A stretch of 6,399 nucleotides of DNA from JANLQX01 sp031381685 (GCA_031381685.1 JANMYF010000311.1:1-6399), one strand, 5' to 3'. Positions 1-5,336 are shown, counted from the stretch's first letter. A program made the numbers and translations. The notes: generated by a model not told the origin, from the sequence alone.

Positions 1-1
1 T

Positions 2-28
2 GTCACCGTCACCGGAATTTCTGCCTGA
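2..28 (+). CDS. rplU: 50S ribosomal protein L21, C-terminal end (partial)
   Basis: Only the last eight codons and a TGA stop are in the window, reading VTVTGISA. From memory, E. coli L21 ends in VKITGISA, so the match is close despite the short length. L21 is a large-subunit protein that binds 23S rRNA. Its position 36 nt before the L27 start is the universal rplU-rpmA arrangement, which supports the call more than the eight residues alone. The rest of the gene lies to the left of the window, and the operon promoter is presumably there too. Confidence 0.82.
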   Translation, partial: VTVTGISA

Positions 29-64
29 CGCCCACGCGTCGGCACTCAACGGAGGTTTGCACTC

Positions 65-316
65 ATGTCAAAGACCAAAGGTGGCGGTTCGACCCGCAAC
101 GGTCGTGACTCCAATGCCCAGCGCCTCGGCGTGAAGGTCTATGGCGGCTCGGCCGTCTCGGCCGGCTCGATCATCGTGCGCCAGCGCGGCACCCAGTTCC
201 ATCCCGGCGTCAACGTCGGCAAGGGTTCGGACGACTCGCTGTTCGCTCTCGTCGACGGCACCGTTGCCTTCGGCGAGCGCCGTGGCCGCCGCATGGTCAA
301 CGTCACGACGAACTGA
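65..316 (+). CDS. rpmA: 50S ribosomal protein L27
   Basis: Complete 83-residue L27, a large-subunit protein whose N-terminal arm reaches towards the peptidyl-transferase centre. The diagnostic block KGGGSTRNGRDSNAQRLGVK lies at residues 5-24, followed by the family's beta-barrel part (IIVRQRGTQFHPG, then VGKGSDDSLFALVDG). The length is normal. There is no N-terminal extension of the kind that is cleaved off in Firmicutes L27. The start is fixed by a strong ribosome binding site, GGAGGT at 51-56, 8 nt before the ATG, and by the conserved N-terminus. It is certainly co-transcribed with rplU, whose stop lies 36 nt upstream. A hairpin with a short T run lies in the gap downstream, so part of the transcription may end before obgE. 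Confidence 0.98.
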   Translation: MSKTKGGGSTRNGRDSNAQRLGVKVYGGSAVSAGSIIVRQRGTQFHPGVNVGKGSDDSLFALVDGTVAFGERRGRRMVNVTTN

Positions 317-401
317 TCCACCTCCTTCCCGTTTCGGCGGGTGTGGGGTCTCCCGCCCCGGCGGCGATGTCTTTTCGTCCGCCTCCGGCGGAACAAACAT
401 G

Positions 402-433
402 CGGGCCGACGGCGCATGCTGTCGGTCCGTTTT
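402..433 (+). terminator. Candidate terminator or attenuator between rpmA and obgE
   Basis: A 9-bp stem pairs CGGGCCGAC (402-410) with GTCGGTCCG (421-429). It has one G-U pair, a 10-nt loop (411-420) and TTTT at 430-433. This is the best intrinsic-terminator shape in the 210-nt gap 317-526. The T run is short, so it may be a partial terminator that sets the ratio of ribosomal protein to Obg transcripts. A second small hairpin, TCCGCC-TCC-GGCGGA at 378-392, lies just upstream and has no T run after it. I see no convincing -35/-10 pair for obgE in the rest of the gap. Confidence 0.42.
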
Positions 434-500
434 CGCGTTCCGTACTCCGGACCCAGCGTTCTGATGCGTCCTCGGACCCACGGATGCCCGCAGTGAACCC

Positions 501-530
501 ATGAGCTCGACGAAGGGAGGAACCACATGA
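501..530 (+). other. Nine-codon upstream ORF overlapping the obgE start
   Basis: An ATG at 501 opens the reading MSSTKGGTT and stops at the TGA at 528-530, which overlaps the obgE ATG as ATGA. That overlap is the usual shape of translational coupling. The uORF has no visible Shine-Dalgarno of its own, and the obgE ribosome binding site (AGGGAGG at 514-520) lies inside it. It may well be chance and is recorded because of the exact stop/start overlap. Confidence 0.18.
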
Positions 531-1813
531 GCGGATTTGTTGACGAAGCCCAGCTCCACGTGCGCGCCGGTGATGGCGGCGCCGGCTGTGTGTCGTTCCG
601 TCGCGAACCGTTCGTGCCCCGCGGCGGCCCCGACGGCGGCAACGGCGCCAAAGGCGGTGACTTGTGGCTCGTCGCCGACCGCAACGTCGCCTCGCTCCTC
701 GGGTTCCGCGACCACCCGCACCGCGCCGCGACCTCCGGTGAGCACGGCCGGGGCAAGCAGGCCAACGGCCGCACCGGCGCCGACACCATCGTCGCGGTCC
801 CTGTCGGCACGGTGGTCAAGAACGCCGACGGCGTGATCATCGCCGACCTCGCGACCGAGGGCCACAAGTGGCGGGCCGCCAGCGGCGGTCGGGGCGGTCG
901 TGGCAACGCATCGTTCCTGTCGAACCGTCTGCGCGCCCCCGACTTCGCCGAACAGGGCGAGGTCGGCGAAGAGTTCTGGTTCGACCTCGAACTCAAGCTG
1001 ATGGCCGACGTCGCGCTCGTCGGATTCCCCAATGCCGGCAAGAGCACGCTGATCTCGGCTGTGTCGGCGGCCAAGCCGAAGATCGCCGCCTACCCCTTCA
1101 CCACCCTCGAACCGCACCTCGGCGTCGTGCGCATCGAGCGCTTCGGCACCCCGCTCGACCCGCGTGGCGACTTCGAGTTCGTCATGGCCGACATCCCTGG
1201 GCTCATCGAAGGAGCGGCCGAAGGGCGTGGCCTCGGGCACCAGTTCCTGCGCCACGTGGAGCGGGCACGCGCCCTGCTCGTGCTGCTCGATCTCAGTGCC
1301 GTCGACAGCGCCGGACCGAACCCGGCCGAGCAGCTGGAGATCCTCCTCCACGAGCTCGGCGAGTACTCACCGGAGCTCCTCGAACGTCCTCGTCTCGTGA
1401 TCGGCACCAAGCTCGACACGCTCGACGGCGAGGAGGAGATCGCCCACCTCCTGCCCGGCTGTCCCGACGTCCTCGTGAGCGCAGCAACCGGGCAGAACCT
1501 CCGTCAGATGCTCATCGCCCTCGCCCCGCTCATTGCCGAAGCCCGCGCCGCGCAGCCGATGTCGGACACCTTCGTGGTGCATCGCCCCGAATCGGAGGGC
1601 GTCGAGGTCAGCCGCAACGACGACGGGTCCTGGACCGTGCACGGACGCGCCGCCGACCGTGCCGTCGCCGTGTCAGACCTGAACAACCCACTGGCCCTCG
1701 CCCACGTGCGAAAGCAGCTCGACCGTCTCGGCGTCGTGAAGACACTGCAGCGCGCCGGGGCCAAGACCGGCGACCTCGTCCGGATCGGCTCGTTCTCCTT
1801 CGACATCGAATAG
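527..1813 (+). CDS. obgE: GTPase Obg (CgtA), ribosome assembly and stress GTPase
   Basis: Full-length Obg, 428 residues. This essential GTPase binds the 50S subunit, helps late large-subunit assembly and links it to the stringent response. The glycine-rich Obg fold spans about residues 2-158, with FVDEAQLHVRAGDGGAGCVSFRRE at its start (shown only as a landmark). The G domain follows: G1 GFPNAGKST at 166-174, switch region YPFTTLEPHLG, G3 DIPG at 222-225, G4 TKLD at 294-297 and G5 SAATG at 318-322. The C-terminal OCT domain runs from about 348 to the end and finishes in GDLVRIGSFSFDIE. The G4 motif has Thr in place of the usual Asn of NKxD. The protein lacks the long C-terminal extension seen in Streptomyces and Mycobacterium Obg. 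The start is set by AGGGAGG at 514-520, 6 nt before the ATG. It sits between rpmA and proB, as in many actinobacteria. Confidence 0.98.
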   Translation: MSGFVDEAQLHVRAGDGGAGCVSFRREPFVPRGGPDGGNGAKGGDLWLVADRNVASLLGFRDHPHRAATSGEHGRGKQANGRTGADTIVAVPVGTVVKNADGVIIADLATEGHKWRAASGGRGGRGNASFLSNRLRAPDFAEQGEVGEEFWFDLELKLMADVALVGFPNAGKSTLISAVSAAKPKIAAYPFTTLEPHLGVVRIERFGTPLDPRGDFEFVMADIPGLIEGAAEGRGLGHQFLRHVERARALLVLLDLSAVDSAGPNPAEQLEILLHELGEYSPELLERPRLVIGTKLDTLDGEEEIAHLLPGCPDVLVSAATGQNLRQMLIALAPLIAEARAAQPMSDTFVVHRPESEGVEVSRNDDGSWTVHGRAADRAVAVSDLNNPLALAHVRKQLDRLGVVKTLQRAGAKTGDLVRIGSFSFDIE

Positions 1814-1822
1814 CGCGGACCA

Positions 1823-1836
1823 CCGGACCGTTCCGG
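1823..1836 (+). terminator. Weak hairpin just after obgE
   Basis: CCGGA (1823-1827) can pair with TCCGG (1832-1836) around a CCGT loop, starting 10 nt after the obgE stop. The stem is only 5 bp and no T run follows. It could end transcription only as an imperfect or Rho-assisted site. Confidence 0.18.
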
Positions 1837-1839
1837 CAA

Positions 1840-1845
1840 TACGAT
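1840..1845 (+). promoter_or_regulatory. Possible -10 element upstream of proB
   Basis: TACGAT fits the actinobacterial TANNNT -10 consensus and is identical to the hexamer in front of pspA on the other strand. No good -35 is seen at the right distance (around 1817-1822 reads like CGGACC). The start site would be near 1852, giving a leader of about 170 nt before proB that contains the whole direct-repeat unit 1924-2022. A TTGACC at 1891-1896 looks like a -35 but has no matching -10. Confidence 0.22.
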
Positions 1846-1923
1846 CGGCACTGCATCGGTGGCGCTTCGTCGCTCGGCGCGCGTTCTTCGTTGACCAACT
1901 CCCCTCTGCGATTCAACCGGACC

Positions 1924-1936
1924 TCACTCGGACTCT
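1924..1936 (+). repeat. 13-bp direct repeat, copy 1 (proB upstream)
   Basis: TCACTCGGACTCT here recurs without a mismatch at 2010-2022, offset 86 nt. The two copies flank the core at 1945-1989 that resembles a segment near 5354-5404. Confidence 0.9.
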
Positions 1937-1944
1937 GCTTTTTC

Positions 1945-1989
1945 GGCGCTGCGCTTCTCCGCTGTGCTTCGCTGCTCGCCTCACCCGTC
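1945..1989 (+). repeat. Core of a putative dispersed intergenic element, copy A
   Basis: Ordered blocks GGCGCTGCGC (1945-1954), GCTTCG running into CTGCTCGC (ending 1979) and ACCCGTC (1983-1989) recur in the same order, on the opposite strand, at 5354-5404. Both copies are intergenic and both lie inside a pair of direct repeats. The spacers between blocks differ by a few bases. High GC makes short matches likely, so kinship of the two copies is an inference from the order of several blocks, not from one long match. Confidence 0.45.
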
Positions 1990-2009
1990 TTCTCGCCACC
2001 AGCATCGGA

Positions 2010-2022
2010 TCACTCGGACTCT
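2010..2022 (+). repeat. 13-bp direct repeat, copy 2 (abuts proB start)
   Basis: TCACTCGGACTCT, identical to 1924-1936, ends one base before the proB ATG. It therefore occupies the place where a ribosome binding site would be; the only Shine-Dalgarno-like bases are GGA at 2016-2018. A duplication or insertion here would have replaced the original translation signal of proB. Confidence 0.9.
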
Positions 2023-2023
2023 C

Positions 2024-3121
2024 ATGACCACCGTCGTTGCCAAGATCGGTTCCTCGTCGCTGACGGACGCCCGCGGAGTGATCGCTCGTGACGCCATCGC
2101 CTCCGTGTGCGCCCAGGTTCGTGTTCTGCGAGACCGGGGCGACCGTGTCGTCGTCGTCACCTCGGCCGCTGTCGCCGCCGGGATCGAAACCCTCGGGTTC
2201 GCCGACCGCCCGACCGACATCTTGACCCTGCAGGCGGTGTCAGCCGTCGGCCAGTCACGCCTCATGCGGGTATGGGACGACTCCTTCTCCGAGGTCGGCC
2301 TCATCAGCGGCCAGGTTCTCGTCACCCCGAACGAGTTCTTCGACCGGCGCCAGTACCTCCACATCCGCGACACCATGGCGCGTCTGCTCGCGCTCGGCGT
2401 CGTCCCCGTGGTCAACGAAAACGATGCCGTGGCCGACGACGAACTCCGCTTCGGCGACAACGACCGCATCGCCGCGCTCGTCGCCCATCTCATCGGGGCC
2501 GACGCCTTGGTGCTGCTCACCGACACCCCCGGCCTCTTCACCGCGGATCCGCGCACCGATCCGTCCGCGGTGCTGATCAGACACGTCGACGAGGTCACCG
2601 AGGAGCTCGAGGCGATCGCCGGGTCCGCCGGATCGGCGCGGGGGAGCGGCGGCATGTCGTCGAAGCTGCGCGCCGCGAAGATTGCGTCGGTGTCGGGCAT
2701 CCGCGCCGTGATCGCCGGTGCGCGTCGGCCCAACGCGCTCGTTGATGCCGTCGATGGTGTCGATGGTGTCGGCACGATGGTTGCACCCCTCGACCGTCAC
2801 CTCACGTCGCGCAAGCTCTGGATCGGCTTCGCCGGCGACGCGCGTGGCGACGTGGCTGTTGACGCCGGAGCCAAGCGGGCGCTTTCCGAACGGGGTGCGT
2901 CGCTGCTGCCGGCCGGGGTCGTCGACATCACCGGGCCGGTCGAGGAGGGCGACATCGTCTCGATCTCCGGCCCCGACGGTCACCCCTTCGCCCGCGGGCT
3001 CTGTCGCACCGACGCCGCCACCGTGCGCGCCCTGCGCGGCACCCGCAACGTGGACCGTCCGGCCGACGCGCCCGTGGTGATCGTCCACGCCGACGACCTC
3101 GTGCTCCTCACTTCGAAGTAG
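2024..3121 (+). CDS. proB: Glutamate 5-kinase
   Basis: Complete 365-residue enzyme that phosphorylates L-glutamate with ATP to gamma-glutamyl phosphate, the first and proline-inhibited step of proline synthesis in the cytoplasm. The amino-acid-kinase domain shows KIGSSSLTD at the N-terminus, VVNENDAV around 129-136, FGDNDR at 143-148, LLTDTPGLF at 164-172 and GSGGMSSK at 207-214. A C-terminal PUA domain fills roughly 280-360 (RKLWIGFAGD onwards, then GDIVSISG). Length and both domains match the E. coli-type enzyme. The ATG at 2024 is chosen because the family starts directly before the VAKIGSSS strand. A GTG at 1964 would add 20 unrelated residues. The ribosome binding site is poor. It converges with the - strand genes, and proA does not follow. 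Confidence 0.97.
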   Translation: MTTVVAKIGSSSLTDARGVIARDAIASVCAQVRVLRDRGDRVVVVTSAAVAAGIETLGFADRPTDILTLQAVSAVGQSRLMRVWDDSFSEVGLISGQVLVTPNEFFDRRQYLHIRDTMARLLALGVVPVVNENDAVADDELRFGDNDRIAALVAHLIGADALVLLTDTPGLFTADPRTDPSAVLIRHVDEVTEELEAIAGSAGSARGSGGMSSKLRAAKIASVSGIRAVIAGARRPNALVDAVDGVDGVGTMVAPLDRHLTSRKLWIGFAGDARGDVAVDAGAKRALSERGASLLPAGVVDITGPVEEGDIVSISGPDGHPFARGLCRTDAATVRALRGTRNVDRPADAPVVIVHADDLVLLTSK

Positions 3122-3124
3122 CTC

Positions 3125-3138
3125 GGGCGCGATCGCCC
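3125..3138. terminator. Hairpin between convergent proB and the - strand cluster
   Basis: GGGCG (3125-3129) pairs with CGCCC (3134-3138) around a CGAT loop, inside the 27-nt gap between the proB stop and the stop of the opposing gene. The stem is only 5 bp and is followed by just TT on the + strand. Its position makes a bidirectional transcription stop plausible, but the sequence alone is not a strong terminator. Confidence 0.38.
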
Positions 3139-3148
3139 TTCGGTGGAT

Positions 3149-3463
3149 TCAGCCGCGGTAGCGGTCGACGTCGATGGTGAGCTTCGGCCGGATCGTCGGG
3201 ATGACGCGTGGCGTGTAGGTCAGCGTGTAGCGGAAACCGGCGTTGAGGGTGATCGAGTTCGAGATCTTGTTGGCCCCGAACGGCCAGCGCAGCGGCTCAT
3301 AGGAGAGGTCGAGGCCGTGCACGCCCGCAGGCACGACGAACTCCTCGGCCTTGTCCCATCCGAGGAAGATCGGGGTGTCGTCGAGCTTGGCGGTGATCGG
3401 CGCACCGCCGAGCCCGGGCACGCCCCGGCAGATGATGACGAGGGACGCGAAGCGTTCGCTCAT
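3149..3463 (-). CDS. Small beta-rich protein of unknown family, downstream of pspA
   Basis: This is a 104-residue protein that I cannot assign to a named family. It has no signal peptide, no membrane segment and no cysteine motif. The pattern is alternating short strands: ITAKLDDTPIFLGW (23-36), a FVVPAGVHGLDLSYEP segment (42-57), then SITLNAGFRYTLTYTP (70-85). The layout 'decorated loop, vPaG-H, aromatic strand' recalls PEGA-like or DUF2846-like beta modules and small actinobacterial proteins with a vPpGrH motif, but that is only resemblance. The start at 3463 is preferred because residues upstream of it are an out-of-frame reading of the pspA 3' end (an Arg/Pro-rich run). It lies 16 nt after the pspA stop without its own Shine-Dalgarno, so it is probably translated by coupling and works with PspA. 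Confidence 0.82.
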   Translation of the reverse strand: MSERFASLVIICRGVPGLGGAPITAKLDDTPIFLGWDKAEEFVVPAGVHGLDLSYEPLRWPFGANKISNSITLNAGFRYTLTYTPRVIPTIRPKLTIDVDRYRG

Positions 3464-3479
3464 GAAGGGATTCGGGCGC

Positions 3480-4256
3480 CTACGCCGACGCGCCCGGCTG
3501 GGGTGCCTCGACGGCGGGTGCCGCCGCCGGTGCATCGCCGAGGCCGAGCTGAGCCTTGATCTGGCTGAGGCGGGCCTGGGCCTCGGTGTTGAGCGACGCC
3601 TGCTCTACTTCGAGCATGCGGGCCTCGACGGTCGAGCCCTGGAGCTCGGCGGTGCCCATCGCCCGGGCGTAGCGCTCCTCGATCTTGCGCTGCACCTCGT
3701 CGAGTGACGGCACGTCGTCACCGACCGTTGCGGTGAGCTGGCCCATGGTGGTGTTGAGCTGCTCCTGCATCTTCGCCTGGTCGAGTTGGGAGAGGAGCTT
3801 CTGCTTGTCGGAGAGCTTCTTCTGCAGCTGGGTGGACGATTGGGCGACGGCCGCCTTCGCCTGATCCGACGCCTGAGTGGCCTGGAGCGACAACGTCTTG
3901 AGCCCTTCGACCTCGGACTCCAGCGCGATGAGTCGATTGGCGAACGCCTCGGCGGTGCGCGTGTAGTCGTTCGCCTTGGCCGGATCGCCGCGTTTGGCGG
4001 CATCGTCGGCCATGACGACGGCCTGGCGCGCCGAGGAGTTGATCTTCGCGAGCTCTTCGAGCTTGCGGTTGAGACTCATGTCCGCCTGCTTCTGGTTGGC
4101 GATCACGTTGGCGGCCTGCTGCGTGAGGCGGCGGTGCTGTTCCTGGGCCTCGATCAGCGCCTGTTCGAGCTGAACCTTCGGGTCGGCCTTTTCGTTGAAT
4201 TTTCCGGTGAGCGCGGCGGTCACGTAGGACCACCAGCGGCGAACGAGCTTGAGCAT
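3480..4256 (-). CDS. pspA: PspA/IM30 family envelope-stress protein
   Basis: This is a 258-residue PspA, a peripheral membrane protein related to ESCRT-III that coats and repairs damaged cytoplasmic membrane. The N-terminal amphipathic helix MLKLVRRWWSYVTAALTGKF (1-20) is the membrane anchor. The hallmark ADPKVQLEQALIEAQ follows at 24-38, then a long coiled coil to about 168 with KQKLLSQLDQAKMQEQ at 151-166. PSLDEVQRKIEERYARA (183-199) and EARMLEVEQA (211-220) lead into a short Ala/Pro-rich tail. Spacing from Met to DPKV equals that of M. tuberculosis PspA (Rv2744c, recalled from memory) if translation starts at 4256. The other ATG at 4265 would add MLP. A TANNNT hexamer 7 nt before 4256 suggests leaderless expression. 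The PspM-like gene lies upstream and a small beta-rich gene immediately downstream. Confidence 0.95.
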   Translation of the reverse strand: MLKLVRRWWSYVTAALTGKFNEKADPKVQLEQALIEAQEQHRRLTQQAANVIANQKQADMSLNRKLEELAKINSSARQAVVMADDAAKRGDPAKANDYTRTAEAFANRLIALESEVEGLKTLSLQATQASDQAKAAVAQSSTQLQKKLSDKQKLLSQLDQAKMQEQLNTTMGQLTATVGDDVPSLDEVQRKIEERYARAMGTAELQGSTVEARMLEVEQASLNTEAQARLSQIKAQLGLGDAPAAAPAVEAPQPGASA

Positions 4257-4263
4257 GGGAAGC

Positions 4264-4269
4264 ATCGTA
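4264..4269 (-). promoter_or_regulatory. -10 element for a leaderless pspA transcript
   Basis: On the - strand TACGAT is followed by GCTTCCC and then the ATG at 4256-4254. A TANNNT box with about 7 nt to the initiation codon is the standard geometry of leaderless mRNAs in Actinobacteria. It also explains the lack of a usable Shine-Dalgarno (GGAG at 4281-4278 is 12 nt from the upstream ATG). No consensus -35 is visible 16-18 nt upstream (GCCCGG), as is common for such promoters or for activator-dependent ones. Confidence 0.5.
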
Positions 4270-4348
4270 GCGACATGCTCCGGTGCCCGGGCTCAGGGAC
4301 AACCCGTACGTTTCCCGTGGCGTCGCCGTGACTCTCAGGGTTCACCCC

Positions 4349-4367
4349 CGAGTGGGCGGTTCACTCG
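4349..4367. promoter_or_regulatory. Inverted repeat upstream of pspA
   Basis: CGAGTG (4349-4354) and CACTCG (4362-4367) form a 6-bp inverted repeat around 7 nt. A direct repeat GGTTCAC at 4339-4345 and 4358-4364, offset 19 bp or about two helical turns, overlaps it. The site is some 80-100 bp upstream of the proposed pspA promoter, where an activator could bind. No known operator is recognised. Confidence 0.3.
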
Positions 4368-4381
4368 TTCGGGCCCGAACG
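4366..4381. promoter_or_regulatory. Perfect 16-bp palindrome upstream of pspA
   Basis: CGTTCGGGCCCGAACG is fully self-complementary and lies about midway between the stop of the PspM-like gene and pspA. It could be a dimeric regulator site or an 8-bp-arm hairpin at the end of the upstream transcript. No T run follows on the - strand. Half-sites GTTCG/CGAAC point inwards, the opposite order to a LexA box. The rest of the 179-nt gap (4266-4444) holds a small GCCGG-CGAG-CCGGC hairpin on the - strand at about 4399-4411 and no gene. Confidence 0.4.
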
Positions 4382-4444
4382 CCCGACCTCTTTCGAAGCC
4401 GGCTCGCCGGCGAACGGCAGCTGGCCCACCACCGTTCCGGCGGG

Positions 4445-5242
4445 TTAGGCGGTAGTGGCGGTACCGCGGTCGATGCGGCCCACCTCTTCAAGGCCCTGCC
4501 GCACGGCCTCCATACCCATTCGCACACGGTCGAGGTCCGCGCCGATGGCGTCGAACGCACCGACATCGTCGGCCGTGGCGGAGAGCTCGACGGTACGCGC
4601 CACGATCTCGTCCAGCTGGGCGTCGAGCGACCGAAGGCGGTCCTGCGCACCGATGGCCCCGGCGCGCAGACGTTCAGCGGCGTCGACCTGGGTCTGCAAC
4701 GCGGTGACAATCTCCTGCAGCGCCTGCGCACGCGAAGGATCGCGATTGGCTTCGGCGCGAAACTGCGCGTCGGACAGCTCCGCTGCGGCTTGACGGCCGT
4801 CGAGCTGATCGAACGCCTTGGCCAGCTGAGCTCCACGCTTGGAGGTCTTCCAGCATTCGAGCACGGCGTCGGCCACCGTCGAGCGCAGCGATTCGAGTTG
4901 GTCGCGCACGGCGCCGGACGATGTGGCCCGAACTGTTGCATCGAAACGCCGCTGGCTCTCCTGGGCACCCTGCACGTACTGCCGCCACGGCTCGCTCAGC
5001 GTGAACGGGTCGATGCGATCGCGTTCCTCGCGCAGAGCTGAGGCGGCATTCCTCGGTCGGAGCCGCCAGCCGGTCATCCCTAGCCACACGACGGCGCCGG
5101 CGACGAGACCGATCGGACCCGCCGCGGCGATCGCCAGACCACCGACGGCGCCCGCCGCAAGGAGCGACGCCGGCGAGGTCAGCGCCTCGGCGAGGCGGCG
5201 CGGGCCGACCGTGGCGATGGCCCGTCCGGTGGCGTCACCCAT
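4445..5242 (-). CDS. Membrane-hairpin/helical protein, PspM-like
   Basis: Predicted 265 residues. After a short basic N-terminus, residues about 26-58 form a hydrophobic stretch rich in Ala and Gly (LLAAGAVGGLAIAAAG, then PIGLVAGAVVWLGMTGW) that fits two short membrane helices joined at Gly-Pro. The remaining 200 residues are charged and helical, likely coiled coil (88-148, 170-255), and would be cytoplasmic. The layout and position beside pspA resemble mycobacterial PspM (Rv2743c), a membrane partner that tethers the Psp response. I infer this from topology and place and cannot see clear sequence identity. In M. tuberculosis pspM follows pspA, whereas here it precedes it. An ATG at 5242 and an in-frame GTG at 5251 are both possible starts. 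5242 was chosen because GAGGG lies just before it and a leader ORF ends over it. Confidence 0.84.
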   Translation of the reverse strand: MGDATGRAIATVGPRRLAEALTSPASLLAAGAVGGLAIAAAGPIGLVAGAVVWLGMTGWRLRPRNAASALREERDRIDPFTLSEPWRQYVQGAQESQRRFDATVRATSSGAVRDQLESLRSTVADAVLECWKTSKRGAQLAKAFDQLDGRQAAAELSDAQFRAEANRDPSRAQALQEIVTALQTQVDAAERLRAGAIGAQDRLRSLDAQLDEIVARTVELSATADDVGAFDAIGADLDRVRMGMEAVRQGLEEVGRIDRGTATTA

Positions 5243-5255
5243 TGCCCTCACCCAT
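5235..5255 (-). other. Six-codon leader ORF overlapping the start of the PspM-like gene
   Basis: An ATG at 5255, 7 nt after a TACGGT hexamer, reads MGEGNG and stops at TGA 5237-5235, just past the ATG (5242-5240) of the membrane protein. A transcript starting at 5255 would be leaderless for this peptide, and the main gene would then depend on reinitiation. Confidence 0.25.
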
Positions 5256-5262
5256 GACCGTC

Positions 5263-5283
5263 ACCGTACCCGCAGAACTGCGG
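5263..5283 (-). promoter_or_regulatory. Putative promoter with 14-bp operator-like dyad
   Basis: TACGGT at 5268-5263 fits TANNNT and is 7 nt from an ATG, the same geometry as at pspA. Directly upstream, CCGCAG (5270-5275) and CTGCGG (5278-5283) form a dyad with a 2-bp centre, covering the spacer between -10 and -35. A protein bound there would block RNA polymerase, as a repressor would. The -35 region reads GCGTTT or CGTTTT and is not consensus. Confidence 0.38.
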
Positions 5284-5316
5284 CAAAACGCCTCCGTGCG
5301 ACGTTAGGAGGTGTTC

Positions 5317-5336
5317 TGCCCCCATATATGGGGGCA
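5317..5336. repeat. Perfect 20-bp palindrome
   Basis: TGCCCCCATATATGGGGGCA is exactly self-complementary. As RNA it gives an 8-bp stem with a TATA loop. GAGGT (5308-5312) and ACCTC (5337-5341) add an outer 5-bp stem with a 4-nt bulge. It lies between the VWA gene and the PspM-like gene. It may be a strong U-less terminator for the former or a regulator site for the latter. Its right half is part of the direct repeat 5328-5351. Confidence 0.85.

Noticed and set aside
317..526. Three intergenic gaps of exactly 210 nt (317-526, 1814-2023, 5243-5452)
   Set aside because: No shared sequence across all three and one length depends on the start chosen; treated as coincidence.
68..1351. Long open frame of 427 codons on the - strand across rpmA and obgE
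   Set aside because: It is antisense to two certain genes, has no family motifs, and arises from GC-rich third positions.
1891..1896. TTGACC as a -35 box for proB
   Set aside because: No TANNNT at 16-19 nt downstream.
868..2091. 407-codon + strand frame overlapping obgE and the proB start
   Set aside because: Arg/Pro-rich out-of-frame reading of obgE with no domain features.
2749..2772. Tandem GATGGTGTC repeats inside proB
   Set aside because: Short in-frame coding repeat (VDGVDGVG) in a linker; no sign of a regulatory or mobile function.
3464..3535. N-terminal extension of the small gene downstream of pspA
   Set aside because: The extra 24 residues are Arg/Pro-rich and are the pspA 3' end read in another frame.
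4366..4381. LexA/SOS box
   Set aside because: Half-sites are GTTCG...CGAAC, the reverse of the Gram-positive CGAAC...GTTCG order.
4366..4381. ClgR operator as in mycobacterial psp control
   Set aside because: The dyad is similar in shape but lacks the CGC/GCG half-sites I associate with ClgR, so it is not claimed.
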